From: Rhizobium rhizogenes NBRC 13257
GTDB taxonomy: Bacteria; Pseudomonadota; Alphaproteobacteria; Rhizobiales; Rhizobiaceae
Reading direction: 5' to 3'
NCBI RefSeq assembly: GCF_000696095.1
Contig: NZ_BAYX01000004.1
Location: 62,001 to 126,000, forward strand
Length of the DNA: 64,000 nucleotides
Below are positions 1 through 8,068 of the stretch, in pieces (the first letter of the stretch is position 1; each line of letters starts with the position of its first letter). The position numbers and the translations under genes are program-made. The notes under the pieces were generated by a model. It worked only from the letters and a program-made list of their open reading frames with translations, had not been told where the DNA came from and searched no databases.

Positions 1-1
1 G

Positions 2-2164
2 GGCCTGACGCGCGCGCTGCCGGCGGTCGATCAGCAAGCGCTGGAAGCGCTGTCGCGTGATCTGGAGACTGCCGATCTCGCCAGCAGCCCGGCGCGGGTC
101 GAAAAATTATGGGAAGCCTGTGCGCTTCCCGACTATCGGCGTATTACGCCCGCCCAGCATGCCGATCTTATCGCTACCCTCTTTTCCGACCTCGTTCGCT
201 ATGGCACGGTAAAGGAGGAATTTCTTGCCGAGCAGGTGCACCGTGCCGATCGGACAGATGGTGAGATCGACACGCTTTCGGCGCGAATCGCGCAGATAAG
301 AACTTGGACCTATGTGTCGAACCGGCCCGGTTGGCTTGCCGATCCGACACACTGGCAAGAAAAGACGCGGGAAATCGAAGATCGATTGTCCGACGCGTTA
401 CATGAAAGGTTGACGAACCGCTTTGTTGATCGCAGGACATCTGTGCTCATGAAGCGCCTGAGAGAGAATGCGATGCTGGAAGCTGAAATCAGTGTGAATG
501 GGGATGTCTTCGTTGAGGGGCATCATGTGGGACAGTTGACCGGATTCCGGTTTACGCCGGTCTCGGGAACCGAGGGGCCGGACGCCAAGGCAGTCCAGAC
601 CGCCTCGCTAAAGGCGCTCGCGCTGGAATTCGAGGCGCGCGCCGCCCGGATGCATGCGGCCGGCAATAGCGATCTGGCGATCAGTGCGGACGGTCTCGTC
701 CGTTGGCTCGGCGATCCCGTGGCGCGTCTGTCGGGTAGCGATCACATCATGCGGCCGCGCGTCATCCTGCTCGCCGACGAGCAGTTGACGGGCAATGCGC
801 GTGATCATGTCGCCGCGCGCATTGAGCGCTTCGTGAACCATCATATCAGCACGGTCCTGAAGCCGCTCGACGATCTGTCGCGCGCCGAGGACCTGCAGGG
901 GCTTGCCAAGGGGCTGGCCTTCCAGCTCGTTGAAAATCTCGGCGTTCTGTTCCGCCGCGATGTCACCGAAGAGGTGAAGTCGCTGGATCAGGATGGCCGT
1001 GCCTCGATGCGTCGCTATGGCGTTCGCTTCGGCGCCTATCATATCTTTGTACCCGCCCTGTTGAAGCCGGCGCCGGCCGAGCTCATCACTCTGCTCTGGG
1101 CGCTGAAGAATGACGGACTCGACAAGCCAGGCTACGGCGACCTGATCCCGGTGCTTGCCGCCGGCCGGACCTCCGTCGTCACCGACCCGACCTATGAGCG
1201 CACCTTCTACAAGCTCGCCGGCTTCCGTTTCCTCGGCAAGCGCGCGGTGCGTATCGACATCCTCGAGCGCCTGGCGGATATCATTCGTCCGCTGCTGCAA
1301 TGGAAGCCGGGTCAGGCGTCGCGTCCGGAAGGCGCTTATGACGGCCGCCGCTTTACGACGACGACGGCGATGCTCTCCATCCTCGGCGCAACGCTGGAAG
1401 ACATGGAAGAGATCCTCAAGGGTCTAGGCTATCGCGCCGATGCCGTGAAGGCAGAGGATGCGACGGCCTACCTCGCACAGCAGGATGCTTCCTCGACGCC
1501 GGCTCCGGCGCCGCAGGCCGCGGAAGCTGCTGCCGATCATGACGATGCCGATGGCGCCAGCGACGAGCCGGCCGCGGAAAGCGAGACCGTTGCCGAGGGC
1601 GCAGCTCCGGCCACGGAAGCGCCTGCCGCTGAAGCTCCGGCGGAACCGGCTGTTGCCGCTGCTGCTGTTGAATCTGTGGAAGCCTCTGCCACCGACGCTG
1701 CTGATGCCGAACCGGTCGAACCGAAGCCGGTTCTGCTCTGGCGTCTTGGCGGACGCAACGACAACCAGCAGCGCCAGGGTGGACGTGGCCAGGGTGATCG
1801 CCGCGGCCAGCAGGGCCAGGGCGAGGGACGTGGTCATCAGGGCAATCGCCGCAACAGCTCAGGTGAACAGCAGCCGAGCGGCGAAGGCAATCGCGAAGGG
1901 CGCGAAGCCCGTGGCGACAATCGCGGCCCGCGTGGCAACAACCGCGACGGCGGCCGTCCTCAGAATCAAGGCAACCGCCCCGAACGCGGCGACCGTCAGG
2001 ATCGCGGCGAGCGGAAAGAGCGCAATGACCGGAACGACCGCAACAATCGCGGCGCGCCGCAGCCGCTGCGTTTCGAAGCCAAGCCGCCGCGCAAGGAAAA
2101 GCCGATCGATCCGGATTCTCCCTTCGCCAAGCTCGCGGTGCTCAAGGAGCAGATGAAGAAGTAG
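2..2164 (+). CDS. Helicase-like protein, C-terminal part (5' end outside window)
   Basis: The frame is open from the left edge, so about 720 C-terminal residues are visible and the true start lies upstream. No Walker or DEAD-box motifs fall inside the window. The assignment to a large ATP-dependent helicase rests on my memory of a similar rhizobial gene next to the S4-domain gene, so the function is only moderately sure. After a folded part (roughly the first 490 visible residues) comes an Ala/Glu/Pro-rich acidic segment. A long tail rich in Arg, Gly, Gln, Asn and Asp follows (roughly 1750-2060), ending in a short basic segment. Such RG-rich tails usually bind RNA. The stop is three bases before the next gene, suggesting co-transcription. 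Confidence 0.6.
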   Translation, partial: GLTRALPAVDQQALEALSRDLETADLASSPARVEKLWEACALPDYRRITPAQHADLIATLFSDLVRYGTVKEEFLAEQVHRADRTDGEIDTLSARIAQIRTWTYVSNRPGWLADPTHWQEKTREIEDRLSDALHERLTNRFVDRRTSVLMKRLRENAMLEAEISVNGDVFVEGHHVGQLTGFRFTPVSGTEGPDAKAVQTASLKALALEFEARAARMHAAGNSDLAISADGLVRWLGDPVARLSGSDHIMRPRVILLADEQLTGNARDHVAARIERFVNHHISTVLKPLDDLSRAEDLQGLAKGLAFQLVENLGVLFRRDVTEEVKSLDQDGRASMRRYGVRFGAYHIFVPALLKPAPAELITLLWALKNDGLDKPGYGDLIPVLAAGRTSVVTDPTYERTFYKLAGFRFLGKRAVRIDILERLADIIRPLLQWKPGQASRPEGAYDGRRFTTTTAMLSILGATLEDMEEILKGLGYRADAVKAEDATAYLAQQDASSTPAPAPQAAEAAADHDDADGASDEPAAESETVAEGAAPATEAPAAEAPAEPAVAAAAVESVEASATDAADAEPVEPKPVLLWRLGGRNDNQQRQGGRGQGDRRGQQGQGEGRGHQGNRRNSSGEQQPSGEGNREGREARGDNRGPRGNNRDGGRPQNQGNRPERGDRQDRGERKERNDRNDRNNRGAPQPLRFEAKPPRKEKPIDPDSPFAKLAVLKEQMKK

Positions 2165-2167
2165 GCC

Positions 2168-2572
2168 ATGACGGACGAAAGGCAGTCATCTTCCGGTTCG
2201 CGACAGCGCATCGACAAGTGGCTGTTCTTCGCCCGTATGCTGAAATCCCGTTCGCTCGCGCAGGTTTATGTCCAGAAGGGCAATGTGCGGGTGAACGGCG
2301 AGCGGATCACGCAGCCGAGCCACGGCGTCAAGGCGGGCGACCGTATCGAGCTGTCGCTGGAGCGACGCGACGTCATCCTGATCGTGCGCCTGCCAGGCGA
2401 TCGCCGAGGTCCTTTCGAGGAAGCGAAGCTGCTTTACGAGGACCTGACGCCACCGCCGGACCCGACAAAACGCTTCACGCCATTCGAGCAGGCACTGCGT
2501 TCGCCGGGCAGCGGACGGCCGACGAAACGCGAACGGCGCGCCATTGACCGACTCACTTCCGGCGACGAATAG
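2168..2572 (+). CDS. S4-domain RNA-binding protein (Hsp15-like)
   Basis: This is a 134-residue basic protein. Residues about 14-75 form an S4 RNA-binding domain: RIDKWLFFARMLKSRSLA is followed by a VRVNGERI loop and an HGVKAGDRI turn. The Hsp15/YrfH family binds RNA and stalled 50S-nascent chain-tRNA complexes, and a related role in heat-stress or ribosome recycling is likely. The C-terminus is rich in Arg and Lys. The start follows the helicase stop by three bases, so translation is probably coupled. Adjacency to an RG-tailed helicase suggests an RNA-handling operon, which is inference. Confidence 0.85.
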   Translation: MTDERQSSSGSRQRIDKWLFFARMLKSRSLAQVYVQKGNVRVNGERITQPSHGVKAGDRIELSLERRDVILIVRLPGDRRGPFEEAKLLYEDLTPPPDPTKRFTPFEQALRSPGSGRPTKRERRAIDRLTSGDE

Positions 2573-2783
2573 AAAACTCTGTCGCCCTCTGGGATTTTTC
2601 AGGATTGTTTATCCTTGAAATTGGCTGTCAAAGTGGATACCTGACGGTCAACCCGTTGGTAATCCGGCCGGGCGGCATGCTTGTGCTCAGCACATCCGCT
2701 TGTCCGTTCCGGCTTCCGGGGGAAAGGCGCGACGTTCCAGGTTGCCCGTCCACGGAAAATGAGAGTCATTCCTGGAGTGCTTC
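2573..2783. other. Intergenic region before fdxA
   Basis: These 211 bases separate the S4 gene from fdxA. No convincing terminator or consensus promoter was found. A GGAG ribosome-binding site lies 7 bases before the fdxA ATG. Short reading frames here have no recognisable product. Confidence 0.5.
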
Positions 2784-3122
2784 ATGACATATGTCGTGAC
2801 CGACAATTGCGTTCGCTGCAAATACACCGACTGCGTGGAAGTCTGCCCAGTCGACTGCTTCTACGAAGGTGAGAATTTTCTTGTCATCCATCCGGACGAG
2901 TGCATCGACTGTGGTGTTTGCGAGCCGGAATGTCCCGCCGAGGCGATCAAGCCCGATACGGAGCCGGGCCTGGACAAGTGGCTGAAGATCAATGCGGACT
3001 ACGCGGCGATCTGGCCGAACATAACGGTGAAGCGCGACGCGCTGCCCGAGGCCAAGGAATTGGATGGCGAAGAAGGCAAGTTCGAGAAGTATTTCTCGGC
3101 TAATCCCGGCGCCGGCGACTGA
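2784..3122 (+). CDS. fdxA: 7Fe ferredoxin FdxA
   Basis: This is a 112-residue ferredoxin carrying one [3Fe-4S] and one [4Fe-4S] cluster. Cysteines sit at 9, 12, 17, 21 and 25 in the first half and at 40, 43, 46 and 50 in the second ([12 protein letters not shown]). This is the usual pattern of the FdxA/FdII family, in which Cys12 is normally the non-ligand position. The long C-terminal extension (residues 55-112, containing [18 protein letters not shown]) is also typical. It acts as a cytosolic low-potential electron carrier, and its partner is unknown. The ATG has a GGAG ribosome-binding site 7 bases upstream. Confidence 0.95.
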   Translation: MTYVVTDNCVRCKYTDCVEVCPVDCFYEGENFLVIHPDECIDCGVCEPECPAEAIKPDTEPGLDKWLKINADYAAIWPNITVKRDALPEAKELDGEEGKFEKYFSANPGAGD

Positions 3123-3520
3123 TCGAAGGCCGTGACAGGCAATCGATAAGGGTGTAGTCGGTTGTCATCGAGACGAATCATCGCCGTTGGCTTGCTGAGC
3201 GGTCAACGTGGCCGTTTTGCCGCGTGTAAAGCAAATTATTGATTTCCTCAGATTTTTGTGATATCTTCTTCACACTGATCCACTGCGGCATTTCGCATGC
3301 CCTGAACCATCACGAAAGCAAATAACCAATCCGTACGCGGTTTCCTTGACATATCAACGATTTGAGTTGTCGGGTCGGGGATCGCGATGAACGGATTTCT
3401 TTTTTTATGCGTATGGTTGGAACAGAATGAAGTCACCCCGACGGTGCTTCCGTCTCATCCGGGCCTGACTGACCCGGCCCCGGCCCTCACCGGGTGCGTA
3501 ACAGGGAGTTTTTGAAAAGA
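3123..3520. other. Intergenic region upstream of carD
   Basis: This 398-base region is less GC-rich than the flanking genes. It holds a TTGACA hexamer at 3347-3352 but no good -10 at 16-18 bases, so a promoter is only suspected. No terminator hairpin with a T-run was found after fdxA. No recognisable coding sequence was found. An AGGGAG ribosome-binding site at 3503-3508 serves carD. Confidence 0.45.
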
Positions 3521-4093
3521 ATGACGACCCAGCAGAAAAAACCTTCAGCAGCACGCCATGGCTTCAAGACTGGTGAATCGATCGTATATCCCGCTCATGG
3601 CGTTGGTACGATCACCGCGATTGAAGAGCAAGAAGTCGCAGGCATGAAGCTTGAGCTTTTTGTAATCGACTTCGAAAAAGACAAAATGCGTCTGAAGGTG
3701 CCTGTGGCCAAGGCCATGAGCATTGGCATGCGTAAGCTTTCCGAGACGGATTTCGTCGAACGGGCGCTGAAGGTCGTCCAGGGCAAGGCCCGCGTCAAGC
3801 GGACCATGTGGTCGCGTCGCGCCCAGGAATATGATGCCAAGATCAATTCCGGCGATCTGATTTCCATTGCCGAGGTGGTTCGCGATCTCTATCGCGCCGA
3901 GAACCAGCCGGAGCAGTCCTATTCCGAACGTCAGCTCTACGAAGCCGCGCTCGATCGCATGGCGCGCGAAATCGCCGCTGTCAACAAGATGTCCGAAACC
4001 GAGGCCGTTCGCCTGGTCGAGACCAATCTGAACAAGGGTCCGAAGCGCGGTAAGGTCGTCGAAGAAGACGATTCCCAGGACGAAGCCGCATAG
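3521..4093 (+). CDS. carD: CarD/CdnL-family RNA polymerase-binding regulator
   Basis: This 190-residue protein has an N-terminal CarD/CdnL/TRCF RNA-polymerase interaction domain (about residues 15-75; GESIVYPAHGVGTI, then a segment around FEKDKMRLKVPV). An alpha-helical C-terminal domain follows (MWSRRAQEYDAKINSGDL, then LYEAALDRMAREIAAV). Family members bind the beta subunit and stabilise open complexes at rRNA and other promoters. I chose the ATG at 3521 over an upstream GTG (3494) because the family starts here and AGGGAG lies 12 bases upstream. The tail is acidic. A strong terminator follows. Confidence 0.93.
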   Translation: MTTQQKKPSAARHGFKTGESIVYPAHGVGTITAIEEQEVAGMKLELFVIDFEKDKMRLKVPVAKAMSIGMRKLSETDFVERALKVVQGKARVKRTMWSRRAQEYDAKINSGDLISIAEVVRDLYRAENQPEQSYSERQLYEAALDRMAREIAAVNKMSETEAVRLVETNLNKGPKRGKVVEEDDSQDEAA

Positions 4094-4117
4094 GACGAAA
4101 GTCAAAATACCACATCC

Positions 4118-4147
4118 AAAAAACCCGGCCCTCGTGCCGGGTTTTTT
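4118..4147 (+). terminator. Intrinsic terminator after carD
   Basis: AAAAAACCCGGC (4118-4129) and GCCGGGTTTTTT (4136-4147) form a 12-bp stem with a 6-base loop, ending in a T-run. It starts 25 bases after the carD stop. Confidence 0.9.
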
Positions 4148-4151
4148 CTTT

Positions 4152-4176
4152 GGAACCTTTTGCGATCTGCCGCGTT
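4152..4176 (+). promoter_or_regulatory. EcfG/RpoE2-type general stress promoter candidate for rpoH2
   Basis: GGAAC at 4152-4156 is followed by a 16-base spacer and CGTT at 4173-4176. This matches the alphaproteobacterial general stress sigma (EcfG/RpoE2) consensus GGAAC-N16/17-CGTT. It begins right after the carD terminator and points at rpoH2, which is RpoE2-dependent in Sinorhizobium. The implied 5' leader is about 315 bases. Confidence 0.6.
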
Positions 4177-4499
4177 TAAGCCACGTGTTTGCGGCTGGTG
4201 TGAGTTTTCTCGTGGAGTGAACTCTCGGACTAGCCGTTCCCCCCTGACGCTCATGAGGGCCGGCCGATGCATTCTGATAGGAAATTTCCTGGCGATCTAA
4301 AGTTGTTTCCGTTGCCAGGTTATTTCGATGACATTGAACTAGACCGGTAACCGACCGTCCGGTTCTGGACATCGGTCTTCTACAGAATTCCATTCATAGC
4401 TTTTCATCCGCGCAGCGATGTTCGGAAACGATATTTGCTGCCTTTTCCGTCGACCCGCGGCACAGAGATGATTTTGAGGCCGAATTTAGGGAGATGCAT
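4177..4499. other. Long leader/intergenic region before rpoH2
   Basis: The stretch contains no recognisable gene. It would be the untranslated leader if the EcfG-type promoter is used. A GGAAAC (4424-4429) and CGTC (4448-4451) pair nearer the gene has a 19-base spacer and does not match the consensus well. GGGAG at 4489-4493 is the likely ribosome-binding site. Confidence 0.4.
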
Positions 4500-5360
4500 A
4501 TGAATATGTCTGCAGATCGGCGTATGATAAAGATGGCGATGGCCGCTCCCTATCTCGCCCGTGACGAAGAGCACGATCTTGCCATTCGCTGGAAGGACCA
4601 CGAGGATCGTGGCGCCCGCAACAAGATCGCCACCGCCCATATGCGCCTGGTGATCTCCATGGCGGGGAAATTCCGCAATTTCGGCCTGCCGATGAGCGAC
4701 CTTGTACAAGAAGGTTATGTAGGGCTCCTGGAGGCGGCGGCAAGGTTTGAGCCCGAGCGGGAGGTGAGATTTTCCACTTACGCAAGCTGGTGGATCCGCG
4801 CTTCGATCCAGGATTACATCCTGCGCAACTGGTCCATTGTGCGTGGCGGGACGAGTTCGGCGCAGAAGGCGCTGTTTTTCAATCTTCGCCGCCTGCGCGC
4901 CAAGCTCGCCAGAGGCAATGCCGGCGTTACCGTCCAGTCCATCCATGAGGAAATCGCCGTCGCCCTCGGGGTCAGCCTCTCCGACGTGCAGACCATGGAT
5001 GCCCGCCTTTCCGGCAATGACGCCTCCCTGCAGGCGCCATCGATATCCGGCGATGCCGAAAGTGCCGAACGCATGGATTTCCTGATCAGCGACGAGCCTT
5101 TGCCGGACGAACAGGTCTCCAACATGATCGACGGCGAACGCCGCCGCGTCTGGCTTGCTTCCGCGCTGAAGCATCTGAACGAACGCGAAATGAAGATTAT
5201 CCGCGCGCGCCGCCTGGTGGAGGATGGCGCGACGCTGGAGGAGCTGGGCGCCGATCTCGGTATTTCCAAGGAGCGTGTCCGTCAGATCGAAAGCCGCGCC
5301 ATGGAGAAGCTCCGCAGCGCCCTGGTCGATGCCGATCCACGCATGGCAAGCTATGCGTGA
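4500..5360 (+). CDS. rpoH2: RNA polymerase sigma factor RpoH2 (sigma-32 family)
   Basis: This is a 286-residue sigma-70-family factor. Region 2 spans about residues 45-115, including DLVQEGYVGLLEAAARFEP and the -10-reading segment around FSTYASWWIRASIQDYILRN. The RpoH box appears as QKALFFNLR (122-130), and the region 4.2 helix-turn-helix lies near residues 245-275 (ISKERVRQIESRAMEKLR). Rhizobia carry several RpoH paralogues. I call this RpoH2 from its N-terminus and the EcfG-type promoter upstream. The ATG at 4500 is preferred over 4494 because AGGGAG abuts 4494 but is 6 bases from 4500. Confidence 0.88.
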   Translation: MNMSADRRMIKMAMAAPYLARDEEHDLAIRWKDHEDRGARNKIATAHMRLVISMAGKFRNFGLPMSDLVQEGYVGLLEAAARFEPEREVRFSTYASWWIRASIQDYILRNWSIVRGGTSSAQKALFFNLRRLRAKLARGNAGVTVQSIHEEIAVALGVSLSDVQTMDARLSGNDASLQAPSISGDAESAERMDFLISDEPLPDEQVSNMIDGERRRVWLASALKHLNEREMKIIRARRLVEDGATLEELGADLGISKERVRQIESRAMEKLRSALVDADPRMASYA

Positions 5361-5363
5361 CAT

Positions 5364-5506
5364 CCTTCTCCCCTCGGGGAGAAGGTGCCGGGGGCAATAA
5401 CGGGACGAGGAGCGTTCGTCTCCAACGCCTTTGGCGCGGGTTGAGGGCAGTCTGATGCCCAGCACAGCCTGCGCCTGCTGCGCGCCTTCTCCCCGTTGGG
5501 GCGAAG
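5364..5506. repeat. Palindromic intergenic repeat (RIME-like)
   Basis: CCTTCTCCCC (5364-5373) and GGGGAGAAGG (5376-5385) form a perfect 10-bp palindrome. A second copy of CCTTCTCCCC at 5485-5494, with an imperfect partner GGGGCGAAG, closes the element. Such ends are typical of rhizobial intergenic mosaic repeats. The element fills the gap between the convergent rpoH2 and M48 genes and could also act as a terminator. Confidence 0.7.
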
Positions 5507-5517
5507 CCACTTTTTCC

Positions 5518-7050
5518 CTATTCAGAGATAATCTTGACCCTGTCGCCGGGCGCGATCGACGCACCGGTCGGCATTGCATTGATCAGCTTGAAGAGATCAA
5601 GCTTGCGGTCGGTGCCCATCATTCGAGCGGCGAGCGTGGTGGTTGTGTCTCCCGCCTTGACGGTGACGACGCGCACACGCAGCGGCTTCAGCGACGAAGC
5701 TTCCTCCGGCGTCATGTGCCGGAAGCTTGAGCGCAGCACATCGGCCGTCTGCTCGAGCTGGGTAATGCTGCCCTTCGGCACCGCCGTCAGGAAACGGAAG
5801 ATCTGCGCGCGGTCGCGCACGACGGTGACATCGAAATCCCAACGGTCGGCCGAAGCGCGCGCGGTTGCTGCTTCCATGCCGTTGACCGTGATCGACTTGA
5901 TCGATGTCGGATCGAGGCCGGTGACCCAGCCACTGGAAATATAGTTCGTCAGGTTCTGGTTCTGGCTGTCGGCGACGCCGTCGAAGCGGACGGCGATGTC
6001 GCCGGGGCCTGTCGCCATGACCGCCTCGACCTTGTTGTCGATGCGGAACTCGGGCGGCACGTCGAAGCGGATGCCGAGCCCGCCATGCAGGAAGGTCTGG
6101 CCACGTACATAGCCTTCCTCCGGGCTGTCGCCATAAAGCAGGCCGTCGATGCCGTTCAGATAATAATCGCGCCCGGTGTCGCCGACCTTACCTTCCTCGC
6201 CGAATTCGCGGGCATGCGCTTTGGCGAGATCGATGCGCTGCGGCGTGCTCGGATGGCTCGACAGGAAGTCCAGGCTCTGGTCGGCGTCGGAGTTTGCCGT
6301 CATGAAGCGGCTGTAGTCTTCCATGGCATTGAGGAAGCGGGATGCGGCGTAAGGGTCATAGCCGGCCTGGCCGAGCGTGCGGATGCCGATCTCGTCGGCC
6401 TGCAGCTCCTGCTGGCGCGAGAAGGCGGCGAGCCGCAGCTTGCCGCGGGCGAGTGCCTGCTTGCCGGCGAGATCGCTCGACAGGACCTCGGCGACGACGC
6501 GGCTGGCGATGACCTCGGCCTCTTCACGCTTCTGGCGTTCGATGCCGTGATTGGCGGTGACGTGCGCCATCTCATGCGACAGCACGGCGGCGACTTCCGA
6601 GGCGTCGTTGGCAAGCGCCAGCAGGCCGCGGGTGACGTAGAGATAGCCACCCGGCAGCGCGAAGGCGTTGATCGAGGGCGAGTTCAGGATGGTGATGCGG
6701 TAGGACTGCTGCGGGTTTTCCGAGACGCTGGTGAGAGCGCCGGCGATGCGGGCGACGAGGCGCTCGGTCTTGGCGTCCTTATATTCGCCGCCGTAGCTTG
6801 CCAGAATGCGGGGATGCTCGCGGGCGCCCATCTGTGCGCGCGGATCGTTCTTTTGCACTTCGGAGACGATCTGCGGATTGGCGGAAGGCGACACGTTCGG
6901 CTGGTAGGACTGGTCCATCACCGACTGGCAGCTGTTCAGCACCGTCGCGGCGAGAAAGACGAGAGCGAAGCGGCGCGCATGGGCCGCGGTAGTCGCACTG
7001 ATCCTTCGTCCTGCGTGCTTACTCTGCTTCAGTGCCTGTATCCCACTCAT
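5518..7050 (-). CDS. M48-family metalloprotease lipoprotein with C-terminal LysM-like domain
   Basis: This is a predicted 510-residue periplasmic zinc protease of the BepA/YfgC kind, likely involved in outer-membrane protein quality control. The signal segment FALVFLAATVLNSC gives a lipobox with Cys41. The zinc site HEMAH (159-163) is followed by a third ligand in ELQADE (Glu215). A non-catalytic middle region ends in a LysM-like domain (about the last 50 residues, around VKAGDTTTTLAARM and PGDRVKI), suggesting peptidoglycan contact. I chose the ATG at 7050. Upstream ATGs at 7110, 7125 and 7188 would give an implausibly long N-terminus before the signal peptide, although the ribosome-binding site at 7050 is weak. 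Confidence 0.88.
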   Translation of the reverse strand: MSGIQALKQSKHAGRRISATTAAHARRFALVFLAATVLNSCQSVMDQSYQPNVSPSANPQIVSEVQKNDPRAQMGAREHPRILASYGGEYKDAKTERLVARIAGALTSVSENPQQSYRITILNSPSINAFALPGGYLYVTRGLLALANDASEVAAVLSHEMAHVTANHGIERQKREEAEVIASRVVAEVLSSDLAGKQALARGKLRLAAFSRQQELQADEIGIRTLGQAGYDPYAASRFLNAMEDYSRFMTANSDADQSLDFLSSHPSTPQRIDLAKAHAREFGEEGKVGDTGRDYYLNGIDGLLYGDSPEEGYVRGQTFLHGGLGIRFDVPPEFRIDNKVEAVMATGPGDIAVRFDGVADSQNQNLTNYISSGWVTGLDPTSIKSITVNGMEAATARASADRWDFDVTVVRDRAQIFRFLTAVPKGSITQLEQTADVLRSSFRHMTPEEASSLKPLRVRVVTVKAGDTTTTLAARMMGTDRKLDLFKLINAMPTGASIAPGDRVKIISE

Positions 7051-7339
7051 TTCGCTGCCATACCGGCTGGGCGCCAAACTTGCTTGATCATGCCAGACTT
7101 GCTTGCTCATGATCGGGCCGATCATAGCCGCGTGTCGTTTAAGATTGCATCCACCGCGATCAGACCTGAGTTCGACCGGATGATCCAAGCTTTTGCTGTA
7201 GCCGATTTCGGCAGCCGTTGCATAGCGAGACTCCGCTTAATTGTGACTGCGTTGTATTTTGGCAAGCATTTACCAGGACTTTCAGCCGGATGCCGCGACG
7301 AAATTAAGGCAAAATCGCCGCTGAAATGCTGCATTGCGC

Positions 7340-8068
7340 CTAATGTTGTAAAAATGTGGTCAGCGCCGGGATGCTCTCCTGGGTCAGGAAGCGGTCGATG
7401 GGGGCCGAAAGCCGGATCGTGCCGCCGTCGATGAAGACGGCGTGATCGGCAAGGCGTCGGACCTCCGAGGGATCATGCGAGACGATCAACACCGTGTTGC
7501 CGGTTTCGCGATGGAGCGCGGCCAGAAGCTCGGCCATGCCGGAGCGCAGGCCCGGGTCGAGCGCGGCAAAGGGTTCGTCGAGCAGCAGGATCGGCTTGTC
7601 GCGCACCAGCGCCCGGGCAAAGGCGGTGCGTTGCCGTTCGCCGCCGGAGAGCGTGCCCGGCTTGCGTCGCTCGAAACCGGCAAGGCCGACGCGCGCAAGA
7701 GCTTCCGATATCCGTTTCCGATCCTCTGTCGAAAGTTTCAGTGACGGGCTGATGCCGAGACCGACATTGGTGAAAAGATCGAGATGGGCGAAGAGGTTGT
7801 TGTCCTGGAAGACCAGCGATACCGGCCGCTCGGAGGGATGCAGGCTGGTGGCATCCTGCCCGGCCAGCAGGATGCGGCCGCGATCCGGCGTCTCGAAGCC
7901 GGCGAGCAGATTGAGGAAGGTCGACTTGCCCGATCCGGATGGGCCGGTGATGGCGATGATCCTACCCTGCGGCAAATCGCAATCGAAGCGGAAATCATGC
8001 GTGCCGAGCCGCAGCTCGACGCCGGTCATCGCGATGCTGCGTTCCGCCATGTCTTGCCCGTCAGTCAT
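7340..8068 (-). CDS. thiQ: Thiamine/TPP ABC transporter ATP-binding protein ThiQ
   Basis: This ABC ATPase of about 242 residues has Walker [10 protein letters not shown] (42-50), signature LSGGERQR and Walker [13 protein letters not shown]. It is the last gene of thiBPQ and energises uptake of thiamine and its phosphates across the inner membrane. The start at 8068 overlaps the thiP stop by 8 bases and has AGGCGGA just upstream. An ATG at 8089 is an alternative. The C-terminus is short, as usual for ThiQ, without a sugar-type regulatory domain. Confidence 0.9.
   Translation of the reverse strand: MTDGQDMAERSIAMTGVELRLGTHDFRFDCDLPQGRIIAITGPSGSGKSTFLNLLAGFETPDRGRILLAGQDATSLHPSERPVSLVFQDNNLFAHLDLFTNVGLGISPSLKLSTEDRKRISEALARVGLAGFERRKPGTLSGGERQRTAFARALVRDKPILLLDEPFAALDPGLRSGMAELLAALHRETGNTVLIVSHDPSEVRRLADHAVFIDGGTIRLSAPIDRFLTQESIPALTTFLQH

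Noticed and set aside
1740-2060. Repeated short units in the helicase tail as a DNA repeat or CRISPR-like array
   Set aside because: The repetition is at amino-acid level (Arg/Gly/Asn-rich) within one open frame, without regular unit length or spacers.
3347-3375. TTGACA hexamer as a carD promoter
   Set aside because: No acceptable -10 element lies 16-18 bases downstream, so it is left as a note on the intergenic region.
4424-4451. Second EcfG-type promoter close to rpoH2 (GGAAAC and CGTC)
   Set aside because: The spacer is 19 bases and both elements are off consensus.
6085-7434. Open frame of 449 codons opposite the M48 protease gene
   Set aside because: It is antisense to a gene with clear protease motifs, and its translation has no recognisable domain. 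Long antisense frames are common at this GC content.
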